Of a stretch of 64,000 bases of DNA, positions 8,343 through 17,612 are shown in pieces; the first letter of the stretch is position 1; each line of letters starts with the position of its first letter. The notes beneath the pieces are model-generated. The model had not been told where the DNA came from and made no database searches. It was given only the letters and a program-made list of their open reading frames with translations. Source of the DNA: Piscibacillus sp052246295 (GTDB taxonomy: Bacteria > Bacillota > Bacilli > Bacillales > Alkalibacillaceae); assembly GCA_052246295.1 (NCBI GenBank), contig JBQQCO010000009.1, one strand, 5' to 3'. The position numbers and the translations under genes are program-made.

Positions 8343-10901
8343 CTATAAGCCACATTTTAATTGGGCACCACAGTTTGTACAAGTGTTACATCCACCGACA
8401 TCTTCTATATTACCCTTACGACATACAGGACAAGTATCACCAATTTCTGACCCAATATTGACGTTTGTTTTATCTAATTCTTGGACCGTTTCCATTAACA
8501 CTACTTTTTTCTCTTCTTCTTCAAATAGCTCCTGTTGTTCTGAGATATCATTTTCTTCTGCTTTCAGAGTTAATACTTGAGTGTCACGGCTACCGTCAAC
8601 ATAGACGGTACCACCTTTTGCTCCACCTCTGTATAGACGGCGATAAACCTTCTCAACTTGATCTACACGGTAACCTTTTGGAGCATTAACGGTTTTAGAA
8701 ATTGAACTATCAACCCAACGTTGAATAACACATTGTGTATCAGCATGTGCCTCTGGTGATAAATCCATTGCTGTAATAAACCATTTAGGAAGCTCATCTT
8801 GTGACGCTTCAGGGTGTTGCTTGTAATACTCTTCAGCGATATCTGCTTTTACTTCAATAAATTTACCTAATCGACCGCTTCGGTAATAAGTAAATGAGAA
8901 GTAAGGCTCTAAACCAGTTGAAACACCAACCATTGTACCAGTTGAACCAGTTGGGGCTACTGTTAGTAAATGAGAATTACGAATACCATACTGCAAGATA
9001 CCTTCTTTAATATCTTCAGGCATTTTTTGCATGTAGCCTGTACTAACAAATTTCTCTCTTAACACTTTTGTTTCATGATCAGTTTCACCAATTAAAAATG
9101 GGAAACTACCTTTTTCTTTTGCTAACTCAATAGAAGTTCTATAAGCTGTCGTCGCAATGGTTTCAAAGATTTGATCTACCATTTTATTTCCTTCATCTGA
9201 ACCGTACTCTGTCTCACAATAGATTAGAAGATCATGTAAACCCATTACTCCTAAACCGACACGGCGCTCACCAAGAGCTTGCACTCTATTTTCGTCTAAG
9301 AAATAAGGTGTCGCATCAATGACGTTATCTTGCATTCTAACTCCAACTTCGACCGTCTGTTTTAATTGTTCTAAGTCAGGTTTCTTTGATTCTTTATCTG
9401 CTATATTAGCTAAGTTAACGGCAGCTAAGTTACAGACAGAATATGGTGCGAGGGGTTGTTCTCCACATGGATTTGTTGCAACCACTTTTTGACCATAAGC
9501 CTTAGCATTGGTTTCTTTATTCGCATTATCTATAAAGAAAATACCAGGTTCGGCAGAGTAAGTCGCACAGATGTTAATAAGATCCCAAAGTTCTTTCGCT
9601 TTAATGCGTTTATAAACTCTAATACCGTAACCTAAGTTTTCCCAATCTCTTACGTCTCCATATTCATGCCAGTGCTCGTTGTAAAATTCCATCTCTTGTT
9701 CTGAATAGTTTTCTACATCTGGAAAGCGTAAATCATACTCAAGATCATTCTCTACCGCTTCCATAAATTCATCTGTGATACATACAGAAATGTTAGCCCC
9801 CGTTAGAAAATCCGGGTTATGAACACTATATGTTCCACCATCTCTAAGTTTAGATTCTGCTTCTCTAATATTTTCATCAGAAAAACCACCTTGTCCAGGA
9901 ATATGTTTGTAGTTAACAATCCCCTGGTACATCTGCTCTTCAGCTGTGGTTAATGGGGTGAACTTTAATTTATCTTTAGCTAACTGCTGAATAGTTTCAT
10001 CCTCTATGTTTTCTATTAAATATCTAAGAATCCTAGGGTTTTGCATTTTAGAAATAATGAATTCTATAACATCTGGATGCCAATCATTAAGCATAATCAT
10101 TTGAGCACCGCGCCTTGATCCGCCCTGTTCTACTAAATGCGTTAGTTTCGCTATATCATCTAGCCAAGATACGGAACCAGATGACTTACCATTTACACCT
10201 CTAGCTAAAGCATTTCGAGGTCTAAGTGTCGAACCATTCGTTCCAACGCCGCCACCACGTGACATAATCTCCATTACTTGTTTGCGGTGATCACTAATCC
10301 CTTCTCTTGAATCTTTCACAAACGGCATCACATAACAGTTAAAATACGTCACGTCTGTGTTCGACCCTGCACCATAAAGAACTCTACCTGCTGGAATGAA
10401 GTTTAAATTAGATAGTTCTTCATTGAATTTCTCAAACCATTCCTGCCTTTTTTCTGATGTGCGCTCAACTTCAGCTAGTCCAGTCGCATTACGTCGAGCA
10501 ATCTGTTCATAGTAGATTTCTAACGGTTTATCAATTGCACTGATCGATCGTTCTACAATACCCGTCTCCTGCTCCGACTCTTTCTCTAATACATGTATAA
10601 AGTCTTCTTCTACTTTAATTTTAGCCTTTTTAGTTTCTTGATTAATTGATACAATATATCCTGTACCTCTAGCTGGAAATTTTGGGTCGTCTTTAACTGT
10701 TAAGACAACAAAATCTCCTTCTTTTAATGTTTTCTTTTCTGTGTCTTTAAAGGCATATCGGTCTAACATAACCAACCTTGACACACCTTTATGCGTTGTA
10801 TGCATATCTTTGGTGATGGGATGTACTTGTGGAAACTGTTTGATATCATCATTCAAACGGTCCACATCAATTTGAAAATCCCTAGTTTTCACACCTTGCA
10901 T
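8343..10901 (-). CDS. nrdJ: Class II (adenosylcobalamin-dependent) ribonucleoside-diphosphate reductase
   Basis: This enzyme makes deoxyribonucleotides using a cobalamin-generated thiyl radical, so it needs no oxygen and no separate radical subunit. The 852-residue chain has an N-terminal extension (about 120 residues), the reductase barrel with NCYVMPFVKDS, the NPCGEQ active-site loop and APTGSTGTMVGVSTGLEP. A Cys-rich C-terminal tail (CPVCRKG, CNTCTNCG, LKCGL) probably shuttles reducing power. A start five codons upstream overlaps the ribosome site, so the ATG after GAGGAGGGG is used. Two NrdR boxes lie upstream. In B. subtilis lipM and mntR sit at this position and NrdJ is absent. Confidence 0.95.
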   Translation of the reverse strand: MQGVKTRDFQIDVDRLNDDIKQFPQVHPITKDMHTTHKGVSRLVMLDRYAFKDTEKKTLKEGDFVVLTVKDDPKFPARGTGYIVSINQETKKAKIKVEEDFIHVLEKESEQETGIVERSISAIDKPLEIYYEQIARRNATGLAEVERTSEKRQEWFEKFNEELSNLNFIPAGRVLYGAGSNTDVTYFNCYVMPFVKDSREGISDHRKQVMEIMSRGGGVGTNGSTLRPRNALARGVNGKSSGSVSWLDDIAKLTHLVEQGGSRRGAQMIMLNDWHPDVIEFIISKMQNPRILRYLIENIEDETIQQLAKDKLKFTPLTTAEEQMYQGIVNYKHIPGQGGFSDENIREAESKLRDGGTYSVHNPDFLTGANISVCITDEFMEAVENDLEYDLRFPDVENYSEQEMEFYNEHWHEYGDVRDWENLGYGIRVYKRIKAKELWDLINICATYSAEPGIFFIDNANKETNAKAYGQKVVATNPCGEQPLAPYSVCNLAAVNLANIADKESKKPDLEQLKQTVEVGVRMQDNVIDATPYFLDENRVQALGERRVGLGVMGLHDLLIYCETEYGSDEGNKMVDQIFETIATTAYRTSIELAKEKGSFPFLIGETDHETKVLREKFVSTGYMQKMPEDIKEGILQYGIRNSHLLTVAPTGSTGTMVGVSTGLEPYFSFTYYRSGRLGKFIEVKADIAEEYYKQHPEASQDELPKWFITAMDLSPEAHADTQCVIQRWVDSSISKTVNAPKGYRVDQVEKVYRRLYRGGAKGGTVYVDGSRDTQVLTLKAEENDISEQQELFEEEEKKVVLMETVQELDKTNVNIGSEIGDTCPVCRKGNIEDVGGCNTCTNCGAQLKCGL

Positions 10902-10979
10902 GTTGCCCCTCCTCATTCGACAAATTATTTATTGGTCAAATTTTCTTGATGAGTTAAATGTAACAGAACCAAAATTTAT

Positions 10980-10995
10980 TTTCAATATATAGTGT
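10980..10995. promoter_or_regulatory. NrdR box 1 (nrdJ promoter)
   Basis: On the minus strand the 16-mer reads ACACTATATATTGAAA, matching 13 of 16 positions of the NrdR palindrome ACACWATATATWGTGT. It lies nearer the gene than box 2 and starts exactly 32 bp from it. NrdR is the ATP/dATP-sensing repressor of ribonucleotide reductase genes. Confidence 0.82.
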
Positions 10996-11011
10996 GAACT
11001 TTTTAATATTA

Positions 11012-11027
11012 TCACTATATATTGTGT
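11012..11027. promoter_or_regulatory. NrdR box 2 (nrdJ promoter)
   Basis: TCACTATATATTGTGT matches the NrdR consensus at 15 of 16 positions. The 32-bp offset from box 1 is about three helical turns, the usual arrangement for paired NrdR boxes. A possible nrdJ -10 (TAATAT, minus strand) lies between the boxes, so binding would block transcription. Confidence 0.88.
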
Positions 11028-11120
11028 CGTAAAGCATAACCATCAATTAAAGTCAACCGAAAAAATTGTCGAATTTAAATTAAAAATCAATAGAAGTTTA
11101 CTACTTAACATATTTTCTCT

Positions 11121-11149
11121 TTGAATATTAAAGCCATGCCTTATATAAT
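11121..11149 (+). promoter_or_regulatory. Predicted sigma-A promoter of yqhL
   Basis: TTGAAT (11121-11126) and TATAAT (11144-11149) with a 17-nt spacer, 36 nt upstream of the yqhL ATG. A close match to the vegetative consensus. Confidence 0.78.
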
Positions 11150-11184
11150 ATAATATAGACAGAGAACAGAGAGAGGGGATCATA

Positions 11185-11577
11185 ATGGAGATCATCTTAT
11201 CTATCTTAATTGTTATTGCTGCTTTTATTCTAATTGGTGTCTTTCGATATATTAGAACCAATAAATTTTTAAACACTTTAACTGAATCACAATTTATTGA
11301 AGGCTATCGTAAAGCTCAATTAATTGATGTTCGTGAACCTAACGAATTTGAAAGAGGACATATACTAGGTGCGCGTAACATTCCAATGTCACAATTAAAA
11401 CAACGTTTACAAGAAATTCGTCCTGACAAGCCGGTTTATTTATATTGTCAAAGCGGACAGCGTTCTTTAAGAGCTGCAACAATACTAAAGAAGCAAGGTT
11501 ATCAGGATCTAAACCATCTTAAAGGTGGCTTTCGTAAGTGGACAGGTAAGGTAAAAGTGAAGAAGAAAGCATATTAA
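11185..11577 (+). CDS. yqhL: Membrane-anchored rhodanese-like protein (YqhL)
   Basis: A 130-residue protein: one N-terminal membrane helix (about 3-21), then a single rhodanese domain. The motif LIDVREPNEFERGHI and the active-site loop CQSGQRS, with its sulfur-carrying cysteine, are intact, so it should be able to hold a persulfide. The anchor is typical of YqhL. The physiological sulfur donor and acceptor are unknown. An AGAGAGGGG site precedes the ATG, and it has its own promoter and terminator. Confidence 0.9.
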   Translation: MEIILSILIVIAAFILIGVFRYIRTNKFLNTLTESQFIEGYRKAQLIDVREPNEFERGHILGARNIPMSQLKQRLQEIRPDKPVYLYCQSGQRSLRAATILKKQGYQDLNHLKGGFRKWTGKVKVKKKAY

Positions 11578-11605
11578 GATTCCAGAGCTCATCTGGAATC
11601 TTTTT
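11578..11605 (+). terminator. Rho-independent terminator of yqhL
   Basis: Stem GATTCCAGA (11578-11586) pairing with TCTGGAATC (11592-11600), 5-nt loop, then TTTTT. Confidence 0.9.
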
Positions 11606-11618
11606 ATATCCCAAATTT

Positions 11619-11662
11619 AAAACACCTCTATATATGGATATTTTCCACTATAGAGGTGTTTT
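11619..11662 (-). terminator. Rho-independent terminator of the gcv operon
   Basis: A perfect 14-bp stem (AAAACACCTCTATA, 11619-11632, with 11649-11662) just past the gcvPB stop. The stem's own AAAACACC/GGTGTTTT end supplies the U-tract in both directions, so it may also back up the yqhL terminator. Confidence 0.82.
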
Positions 11663-11666
11663 GAAA

Positions 11667-13130
11667 TTAGTCTTTATAATAACGTAAAACTGGTTTTCTA
11701 GCTGCTTGTGTTTCATCTAGTCGACTTATAACAGTCGTATGTGGTGCTTCTTGAACTACTTCTGGGTCTTCTTTAGCCTCATTAGAAATTTGAATCATTG
11801 CATCAACGAATTCATCTAGAGTTTCTTTAGACTCTGTTTCTGTTGGTTCAACCATTAAGGCTTCTTCCACATTTAACGGGAAGTATATTGTCGGTGGATG
11901 ATAACCAAAGTCTAATAAGCGTTTTGCAATGTCTAATGTACGAACTCCTAATTTCTTCTGATTCTTACCTGATAGCACAAATTCGTGTTTACAATGTTGT
12001 TTAAATGGTAACTCATACTCATCTTGTAAACGACGCATCATGTAGTTCGCATTTAATACAGCATTCTCACTAACTTGTTTTAAGCCATCTGGACCCATAG
12101 AACGAATATAAGTATATGCTCTTACATTAATTCCGAAGTTGCCATAGTATGGTTTTACACGACCAATTGAATCTGGACGGTCGTTATCAAAGAAATACTT
12201 CTCACCATTACTTGTTAATACTGGCTTAGGGAGATATTTAGCTAACTCCTCTGATACACCAACTGGTCCTGAACCAGGTCCACCACCACCGTGAGGGCCT
12301 GTGAATGTTTTATGAAGATTCAAGTGAACAACATCAAATCCCATATCGCCAGGACGCGCATAACCCATAATTGCATTTAAGTTAGCTCCATCATAGTATA
12401 AACGTCCTCCGGCTTCATGAATGATGTTAGCCATCTCAACAATATGTTCTTCAAAAAGACCTAACGTATTTGGATTTGTCAGCATAAGAGCTGCCGTGTC
12501 ATCACCCACAACACGTTTTAGGTCTTCTAGATCCACTAAGCCACGTTCATCTGATTTAACTGTAACTGCGTCAAATCCTGCAACGGTTGCTGAAGCTGGG
12601 TTCGTACCGTGCGCTGAATCAGGAACGATGACTTTCGTACGATTATAGTCACCATTCGCTTCATGGAAAGCACGAATCATCATAAGTCCAGTCCACTCAC
12701 CATGTGCACCAGCTGCTGGTTGTAGTGTCACTTCGTGCATTCCTGTTATTTCAGCTAATGTTGTTTGTAAATCGTACATTAAACCAAGTGCACCTTGAAC
12801 AGTATCTTCATCTTGATATGGGTGAATTTGACTTAGTCCTGGAATACGAGCAACATCTTCATTAATTTTAGGATTATACTTCATTGTACAAGAACCTAAT
12901 GGATAGAAGCCTGAATCTACACCATGATTACGTTTAGATAGTGCGGTATAATGACGCATAATTTGAAGTTCACTTACTTCTGGTAATTCTGGTGCTTCAG
13001 AACGAATATAGTCAGGTCCAAATTCTTGATCGATGTCTACATCTGGTACATCATTTTCAGGTAAGCTATATCCAACTCTTCCTTCTTGACTGAGTTCAAA
13101 AATTACTGGGAAGTCTTTTTTATTAGCCAT
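11667..13130 (-). CDS. gcvPB: Glycine dehydrogenase (decarboxylating) subunit 2
   Basis: The PLP-binding half of the P-protein of the glycine cleavage system. It decarboxylates glycine and passes the aminomethyl group to the lipoyl H-protein. Length is 487 residues. The Schiff-base lysine lies in NLHKTFTGPHGGGGPGSG, and YPLGSCTMKYNPK is a family signature. The ATG overlaps the end of gcvPA by 8 nt, so the subunits are probably translationally coupled. An in-frame GTG three codons earlier is an alternative. The H-protein gene is not in this window. Confidence 0.95.
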   Translation of the reverse strand: MANKKDFPVIFELSQEGRVGYSLPENDVPDVDIDQEFGPDYIRSEAPELPEVSELQIMRHYTALSKRNHGVDSGFYPLGSCTMKYNPKINEDVARIPGLSQIHPYQDEDTVQGALGLMYDLQTTLAEITGMHEVTLQPAAGAHGEWTGLMMIRAFHEANGDYNRTKVIVPDSAHGTNPASATVAGFDAVTVKSDERGLVDLEDLKRVVGDDTAALMLTNPNTLGLFEEHIVEMANIIHEAGGRLYYDGANLNAIMGYARPGDMGFDVVHLNLHKTFTGPHGGGGPGSGPVGVSEELAKYLPKPVLTSNGEKYFFDNDRPDSIGRVKPYYGNFGINVRAYTYIRSMGPDGLKQVSENAVLNANYMMRRLQDEYELPFKQHCKHEFVLSGKNQKKLGVRTLDIAKRLLDFGYHPPTIYFPLNVEEALMVEPTETESKETLDEFVDAMIQISNEAKEDPEVVQEAPHTTVISRLDETQAARKPVLRYYKD

Positions 13131-14472
13131 TGATATCACCCAATTCTTTTACAAATTGATCAATCTCTTCTTTAGTACGGATTTCAGTTACCGCAACAAG
13201 TAAATGCTGTTTCCAACCGTCTCTTACTCTTCCTAGATCAAAACCACCGATATACCCTTTATCAACTAATTTTTGATTAATTTCTTTAATATCTTTGTTA
13301 ACTTTTACAACAAACTCGTTAAAGAATGGTCCAGTGTAAACAACTTCAAAACCAGCTTCTTCAAATTGCTTTTTAGCATAACGTGCTTTCTTCATATTTA
13401 GAACAGCCATCTCTTTAACACCTTGTTTACCTAATGCAGTCATGGCAACAGAAGATGCTAAAGCATTTAAAGCTTGGTTAGAGCAAATATTTGATGTAGC
13501 TTTATCACGACGGATATGTTGTTCACGTGCTTGTAATGTTAATACAAAACCACGTTGGCCCTCTTCATCTACTGTTTCACCTACTAAACGTCCTGGAACT
13601 TTTCTCATTAATTTCTTAGTCGTTGCAAAGTAACCACAATGAGGCCCCCCAAATTGTGCTGGAATACCAAAGACCTGAGCATCCCCGACAACAATATCTG
13701 CACCAAATTCGCCCGGTGGTGTTAAATAACCTAAAGCAAGTGGGTTACTAGATACTAACATCATCGTCTTTTTCTGTTTAGAAATTAATTCATTTACTTC
13801 TTTTAGAGGTTCAACTTGCCCTAAGAAGTTAGGGTATTGAAGTACAACACTAGCTGTATCTTCATCTAATTCTTGTTCCAATTGTTCTAAATCCGTTAAA
13901 CCATCTTTTACATCAATCTCAACAATCTCAAGACCCGGTCCTTTTACATAAGTATGTATTACTTCTAACGACTCAGGATGGATTGCTTTTGATACTAGAA
14001 CTTTCTTCTTTCTAGTTTGACCTGCAGATAAATTAACAGCTTCTGCTAGAGCAGTCCCTCCATCATACATAGATGAGTTAGAAACTTCCATACCTGTTAG
14101 TTCACTAATCATTGTTTGGAATTCAAAAATCGCTTGGAGCTCACCTTGAGAAATTTCTGGTTGATAAGGCGTATAAGCTGTATAGAATTCTGACCTAGAG
14201 ATCACATGATCAACAATTGATGGGATATAGTGTTGATAAACACCCGCACCTAAAAAAGATGTATGGCTTTGTAAATTAACATTTTGATCTGCCAATTCCA
14301 TTAGCTCTTTCTTTAATTCATGTTCATTTTTAGCAGGCTTTATTTTGAGCTCGCCGTTAAAGCGCACCTCTTTTGGAATATCAGCAAATAAGTCTTCAGT
14401 TGATTCAACTCCAATTGTCTCAAGCATCGCTTTTTTATCTTCTTCTGTCATAGGAATATAACGATGTTGCAC
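13123..14472 (-). CDS. gcvPA: Glycine dehydrogenase (decarboxylating) subunit 1
   Basis: The N-terminal half of the split P-protein, which pairs with GcvPB to form the active decarboxylase. The 449 residues begin MQHRYIPMTEEDK and contain SFLGAGVYQHYIPSIVD and YTPYQPEISQGELQ, typical of GcvPA; like other GcvPA proteins it lacks the PLP lysine. Translation starts at GTG, 6 nt after AGAGGTGA. It follows gcvT by 15 nt. Confidence 0.95.
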   Translation of the reverse strand: MQHRYIPMTEEDKKAMLETIGVESTEDLFADIPKEVRFNGELKIKPAKNEHELKKELMELADQNVNLQSHTSFLGAGVYQHYIPSIVDHVISRSEFYTAYTPYQPEISQGELQAIFEFQTMISELTGMEVSNSSMYDGGTALAEAVNLSAGQTRKKKVLVSKAIHPESLEVIHTYVKGPGLEIVEIDVKDGLTDLEQLEQELDEDTASVVLQYPNFLGQVEPLKEVNELISKQKKTMMLVSSNPLALGYLTPPGEFGADIVVGDAQVFGIPAQFGGPHCGYFATTKKLMRKVPGRLVGETVDEEGQRGFVLTLQAREQHIRRDKATSNICSNQALNALASSVAMTALGKQGVKEMAVLNMKKARYAKKQFEEAGFEVVYTGPFFNEFVVKVNKDIKEINQKLVDKGYIGGFDLGRVRDGWKQHLLVAVTEIRTKEEIDQFVKELGDING

Positions 14473-14487
14473 GAACGGTCACCTCTC

Positions 14488-15585
14488 TTATTTTCTTTTA
14501 TAAAATGGCGTTGGAACTACTTTTGCTTGTAGCGTTCTCTTTCTGACTTTTATTTCAAGTAACTCACCTTCATTAGCTAATTCGGTCTTGACAAGTGCCA
14601 AGCCAACATTTTTACCTAAAGTCGGTGATTGTGTTCCTGAAGTAACAAATCCAACAGGTTCACCGCCTTTTAATACTTCATAACCATGACGAGGAATTCC
14701 TTTATCAATCATCTCAATACCAACTAATTTTCGTTTTGGACCATTTTCTTTCTGTTCTGCCAAAACTTCCTTACCAATGAAGTCTGCATCCTTTTTCACC
14801 TTAACGGCAAAATTTAAGCCGGCTTCTATTGGAGAAATATCCTTTGAAAGCTCTTGGCCATATAAAGCTAGATTTGCTTCAAAACGAAGTGTATCACGAG
14901 CCCCTAAACCTACAGGTGTCACACCAAATTCTTCACCCGCTTCAAGAATGGCATTCCACAACTCAATACCACTTCTTTCTTGATCTATGTAAATTTCAAA
15001 TCCATCTTCGCCAGTATACCCCGTACGAGAAACAATTGCTGTATGGTTTACGCCTTTAAATGCTACGTCCTGTTTAAAACGGAAAAATTTAATGTCACTA
15101 AGATCCTCATCTGTTAGCTTTTGAAGAATCGTCTCTGCCTTTGGCCCTTGAAGAGCTAACTGAACAAATTGATTTGAAACGTTACTTACTTCAACTGAAC
15201 CTTCTACATGTTTTTGAACCCATTCGAAATCTTTTTCTGTATTTGCAGCATTTACAACTAATAAATACTTCTGTTCATCTAGTTTATAGACAATTAAATC
15301 ATCTACTGTACCACCGTGTTCATAACACATCATCGTGTACTGTGCTTGATTAATCGATAATTTTGATACATCATTTGTTAATAATTTTTGTAGGAAATTC
15401 TCGCTATCAGATCCTTCAACTAAAATTTCCCCCATGTGTGATACATCAAATAGACCAGCTTTCTCCCGAGTTGCATGGTGTTCATCTTTAATTCCAGTAA
15501 ATTGAACTGGCATTTCCCAACCACCAAAATCAACTGTTTTAGTGTTATAAGCTGGATAAATAGGTGTACGTTTTAACTCTCCCAT
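14488..15585 (-). CDS. gcvT: Aminomethyltransferase (glycine cleavage T-protein)
   Basis: GcvT transfers the one-carbon unit from aminomethyl-lipoyl H-protein to tetrahydrofolate, giving 5,10-methylene-THF and ammonia. The 365-residue chain has the folate-binding N-terminal fold (GLFDVSHMGEI, TNDVSKLSINQAQYTMMC), the RTGYTGEDGFEIY motif and the C-terminal barrel ending in YKRK. First gene of the operon, with GGAGGGATGA before the ATG. It is directly downstream of a tandem glycine riboswitch with its own terminator. Confidence 0.97.
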   Translation of the reverse strand: MGELKRTPIYPAYNTKTVDFGGWEMPVQFTGIKDEHHATREKAGLFDVSHMGEILVEGSDSENFLQKLLTNDVSKLSINQAQYTMMCYEHGGTVDDLIVYKLDEQKYLLVVNAANTEKDFEWVQKHVEGSVEVSNVSNQFVQLALQGPKAETILQKLTDEDLSDIKFFRFKQDVAFKGVNHTAIVSRTGYTGEDGFEIYIDQERSGIELWNAILEAGEEFGVTPVGLGARDTLRFEANLALYGQELSKDISPIEAGLNFAVKVKKDADFIGKEVLAEQKENGPKRKLVGIEMIDKGIPRHGYEVLKGGEPVGFVTSGTQSPTLGKNVGLALVKTELANEGELLEIKVRKRTLQAKVVPTPFYKRK

Positions 15586-15610
15586 TGCTCATCCCTCCGT
15601 TTTTAAGCAT

Positions 15611-15650
15611 TAAAAAAGAGAATACCAAATTAAAGCATTCGGAATTCTCT
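15611..15650 (-). terminator. Riboswitch-controlled terminator before gcvT
   Basis: On the minus strand GGAATTCTCT-type and AGAGAATACC-type arms (15641-15650 and 15617-15626) form a 10-bp stem with one mismatch, followed by TTTTTTA. It sits immediately after the second glycine aptamer, as expected for the expression platform of an ON switch. Confidence 0.85.
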
Positions 15651-15818
15651 GTCCTGTCACCTGAAAGTTTCATAATACATAGAGTATTACTTGCATCTTT
15701 GGTGGCTCTAACTCGAGCACTCTCCAGAGTAGCGTCCGACAAGAGTCTTTTTGCCTGAGAGATTCATACGCTTTTCGTACTTGCTCCGTCGGCGCCACAA
15801 TTGTGGTCTCTCCCCTTG
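15648..15818 (-). promoter_or_regulatory. Tandem glycine riboswitch
   Basis: Two glycine aptamers in series on the minus strand. The first runs from GGGGAGAGACC through GCGCCGACGGAGCAA to GAATCTCTCAGGCAAAAAGAC. The second runs from CTCTGGAGAGTGC through AGAGCCACCAAAGATGCAA to AAACTTTCAGGTGACAGGAC. These are the conserved glycine-binding cores and linker. With the following terminator, the element should allow gcvT-gcvPA-gcvPB transcription only when glycine is plentiful. Only the core pairings were checked by eye. Confidence 0.95.
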
Positions 15819-15877
15819 TCATCATTCGCCTGATGATATTCTATTTTTTGTACATAATAATACTATACTTGTGTCAC

Positions 15878-15907
15878 ATTATAGCATATGTCTGCTAGTA
15901 GTGTAAG
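15878..15907 (-). promoter_or_regulatory. Possible sigma-A promoter of the gcv operon
   Basis: On the minus strand CTTACA (-35) and a perfect TATAAT (-10) with an 18-nt spacer, about 60 nt upstream of the riboswitch. The -10 is convincing; the -35 is weaker. Confidence 0.55.
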
Positions 15908-15995
15908 CGACATCATATAATTTAAGTCACAACTTTAAGAAATTTATTAACAAATAAAATAATACACTAAGTTCTCATAGAGAGGAGTTTAGACT

Positions 15996-17612
15996 ATGAG
16001 TATAATCATTCATGATGATGACTTACAATCTCTTGACGAAGATCTAAATCAATTTGAAATAAGTGATTGGGATACGTTTAAACAAGCGTATAAAGTAAGT
16101 CAGATGAAGATGAATTCTAAAGACACATTAACTTGTATGCAACATTTACCTGGTTTAGAGTTAATGCCACACCAATTAGACGCTGTTCATAAAGTACTCC
16201 ACCAAATGCATGGACGTGCCATTCTAGCTGATGAAGTTGGACTTGGTAAAACAATCGAAGCTGGAGTTATTCTTAAGGAATTAATGGTTAAGAACCTAGT
16301 AAAAAAAGTATTAATCTTGGTCCCCTCTTCTCTAATCAGGCAGTGGGAAATCGAATTGCAACAACGATTTTATATACCAGCAAGGGCTAAACACCGTTCT
16401 TATCCATGGTATGCATACGATGTTGTCGTTTCGTCAATTGATTTAGCTAAAAAAGAACCACATGCTAGTGAAATATTATCACAAGAATACGATATGATAA
16501 TCATAGATGAAGCACATCGTCTTAAAAATCCTAAAACTCGTAACTATCAATTTGTTAAACAAATAAAGTCTACTTATTGTTTGTTATTAACTGCTACTCC
16601 CATCCAAAATAAGATTGATGAGATTTACTACCTTATGTCAATCGTAAGACCGGGATTACTTGGTGATAAACAATCATTTAAACAAACTGTTCGTAATGAA
16701 AGAAAAGAAGACAGTCAAGCCATACAAACGCTTGTCAAACAATCTATGATTCGAAACAGACGAGCAGAAACAGCTAATGAATGGACAAAAAGAGATATTA
16801 ATACGATACGCGTGGACTTTACAGACGAAGAAATGGAGTTCTATAACACATTAGAATCGTTAAATGTGAATCACTCTTTTACAGCTCTAACGTTACAGCG
16901 TGAGATTTGTTCGAGTCGTGAAGCTTGTTATGAAACCATTAGACACTCTGACTGGAGTAATGATTTTAAAAAGGAATTAATGTCTCAAATTGAACAATTA
17001 CCACATCATTCTAAAGCTTTAAAAACAGTTGAATTTGTAAAATCTATAAATGATAAGTGTATTATTTTTACAGAGTATAAGTCTACACAAATTTATTTAC
17101 AGTGGTTATTACAACAAAATGGGATCTTTTCAGTTACATTTAACGGCAAATTCCGTAAAAGTAAAAAAGACTGGATGGTTCAACTATTTAAAAATAAAGC
17201 ACAAGTGTTAATAGCAACTGATGCTGGTGGAGAAGGGTTAAACTTACAATTCTGTAACCATATGATTCATTACGATCTACCTTGGAATCCAATGAAGCTT
17301 GAACAAAGAATTGGTCGCATTCACCGATTTGGTCAAACAAAAGATGTCAATATTTATTATATGGTGCTTAATAATACGATTGATGAACGTGTATTAAACT
17401 TACTTTACGATAAACTTGATTTATTTAAAGATGTCATTGGAGAACTTGATCAAATCCTTAGTCAATTAGGTATAAATAGTCTTGAGGAGGAGATTGTAGA
17501 TATTGTAAAAGATTCACGTTCTGAAAAAGAAGCTTCTATTAAAGTTGACCACTTATTCTCCGTTATTAGTGACAGTCAGGTAGAAAGGAATATAGCTAAT
17601 GAATCAAGCTGA
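15996..17612 (+). CDS. yqhH: SNF2-family helicase/ATPase (YqhH)
   Basis: A 538-residue Swi2/Snf2 ATPase. Domain 1 has the P-loop DEVGLGKT (about residues 80-87), IIDEAHRLKNP and LLLTATPIQN. Domain 2 has ATDAGGEGLNLQ and QRIGRIHRFGQ with the arginine fingers. It lacks the N-terminal SWIM region of long bacterial homologues and resembles RapA-like proteins in its core. The biological role of YqhH is not known; RNA polymerase recycling or DNA translocation are guesses. It overlaps yqhG by 14 nt, and the two are a conserved pair. Confidence 0.9.
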   Translation: MSIIIHDDDLQSLDEDLNQFEISDWDTFKQAYKVSQMKMNSKDTLTCMQHLPGLELMPHQLDAVHKVLHQMHGRAILADEVGLGKTIEAGVILKELMVKNLVKKVLILVPSSLIRQWEIELQQRFYIPARAKHRSYPWYAYDVVVSSIDLAKKEPHASEILSQEYDMIIIDEAHRLKNPKTRNYQFVKQIKSTYCLLLTATPIQNKIDEIYYLMSIVRPGLLGDKQSFKQTVRNERKEDSQAIQTLVKQSMIRNRRAETANEWTKRDINTIRVDFTDEEMEFYNTLESLNVNHSFTALTLQREICSSREACYETIRHSDWSNDFKKELMSQIEQLPHHSKALKTVEFVKSINDKCIIFTEYKSTQIYLQWLLQQNGIFSVTFNGKFRKSKKDWMVQLFKNKAQVLIATDAGGEGLNLQFCNHMIHYDLPWNPMKLEQRIGRIHRFGQTKDVNIYYMVLNNTIDERVLNLLYDKLDLFKDVIGELDQILSQLGINSLEEEIVDIVKDSRSEKEASIKVDHLFSVISDSQVERNIANESS

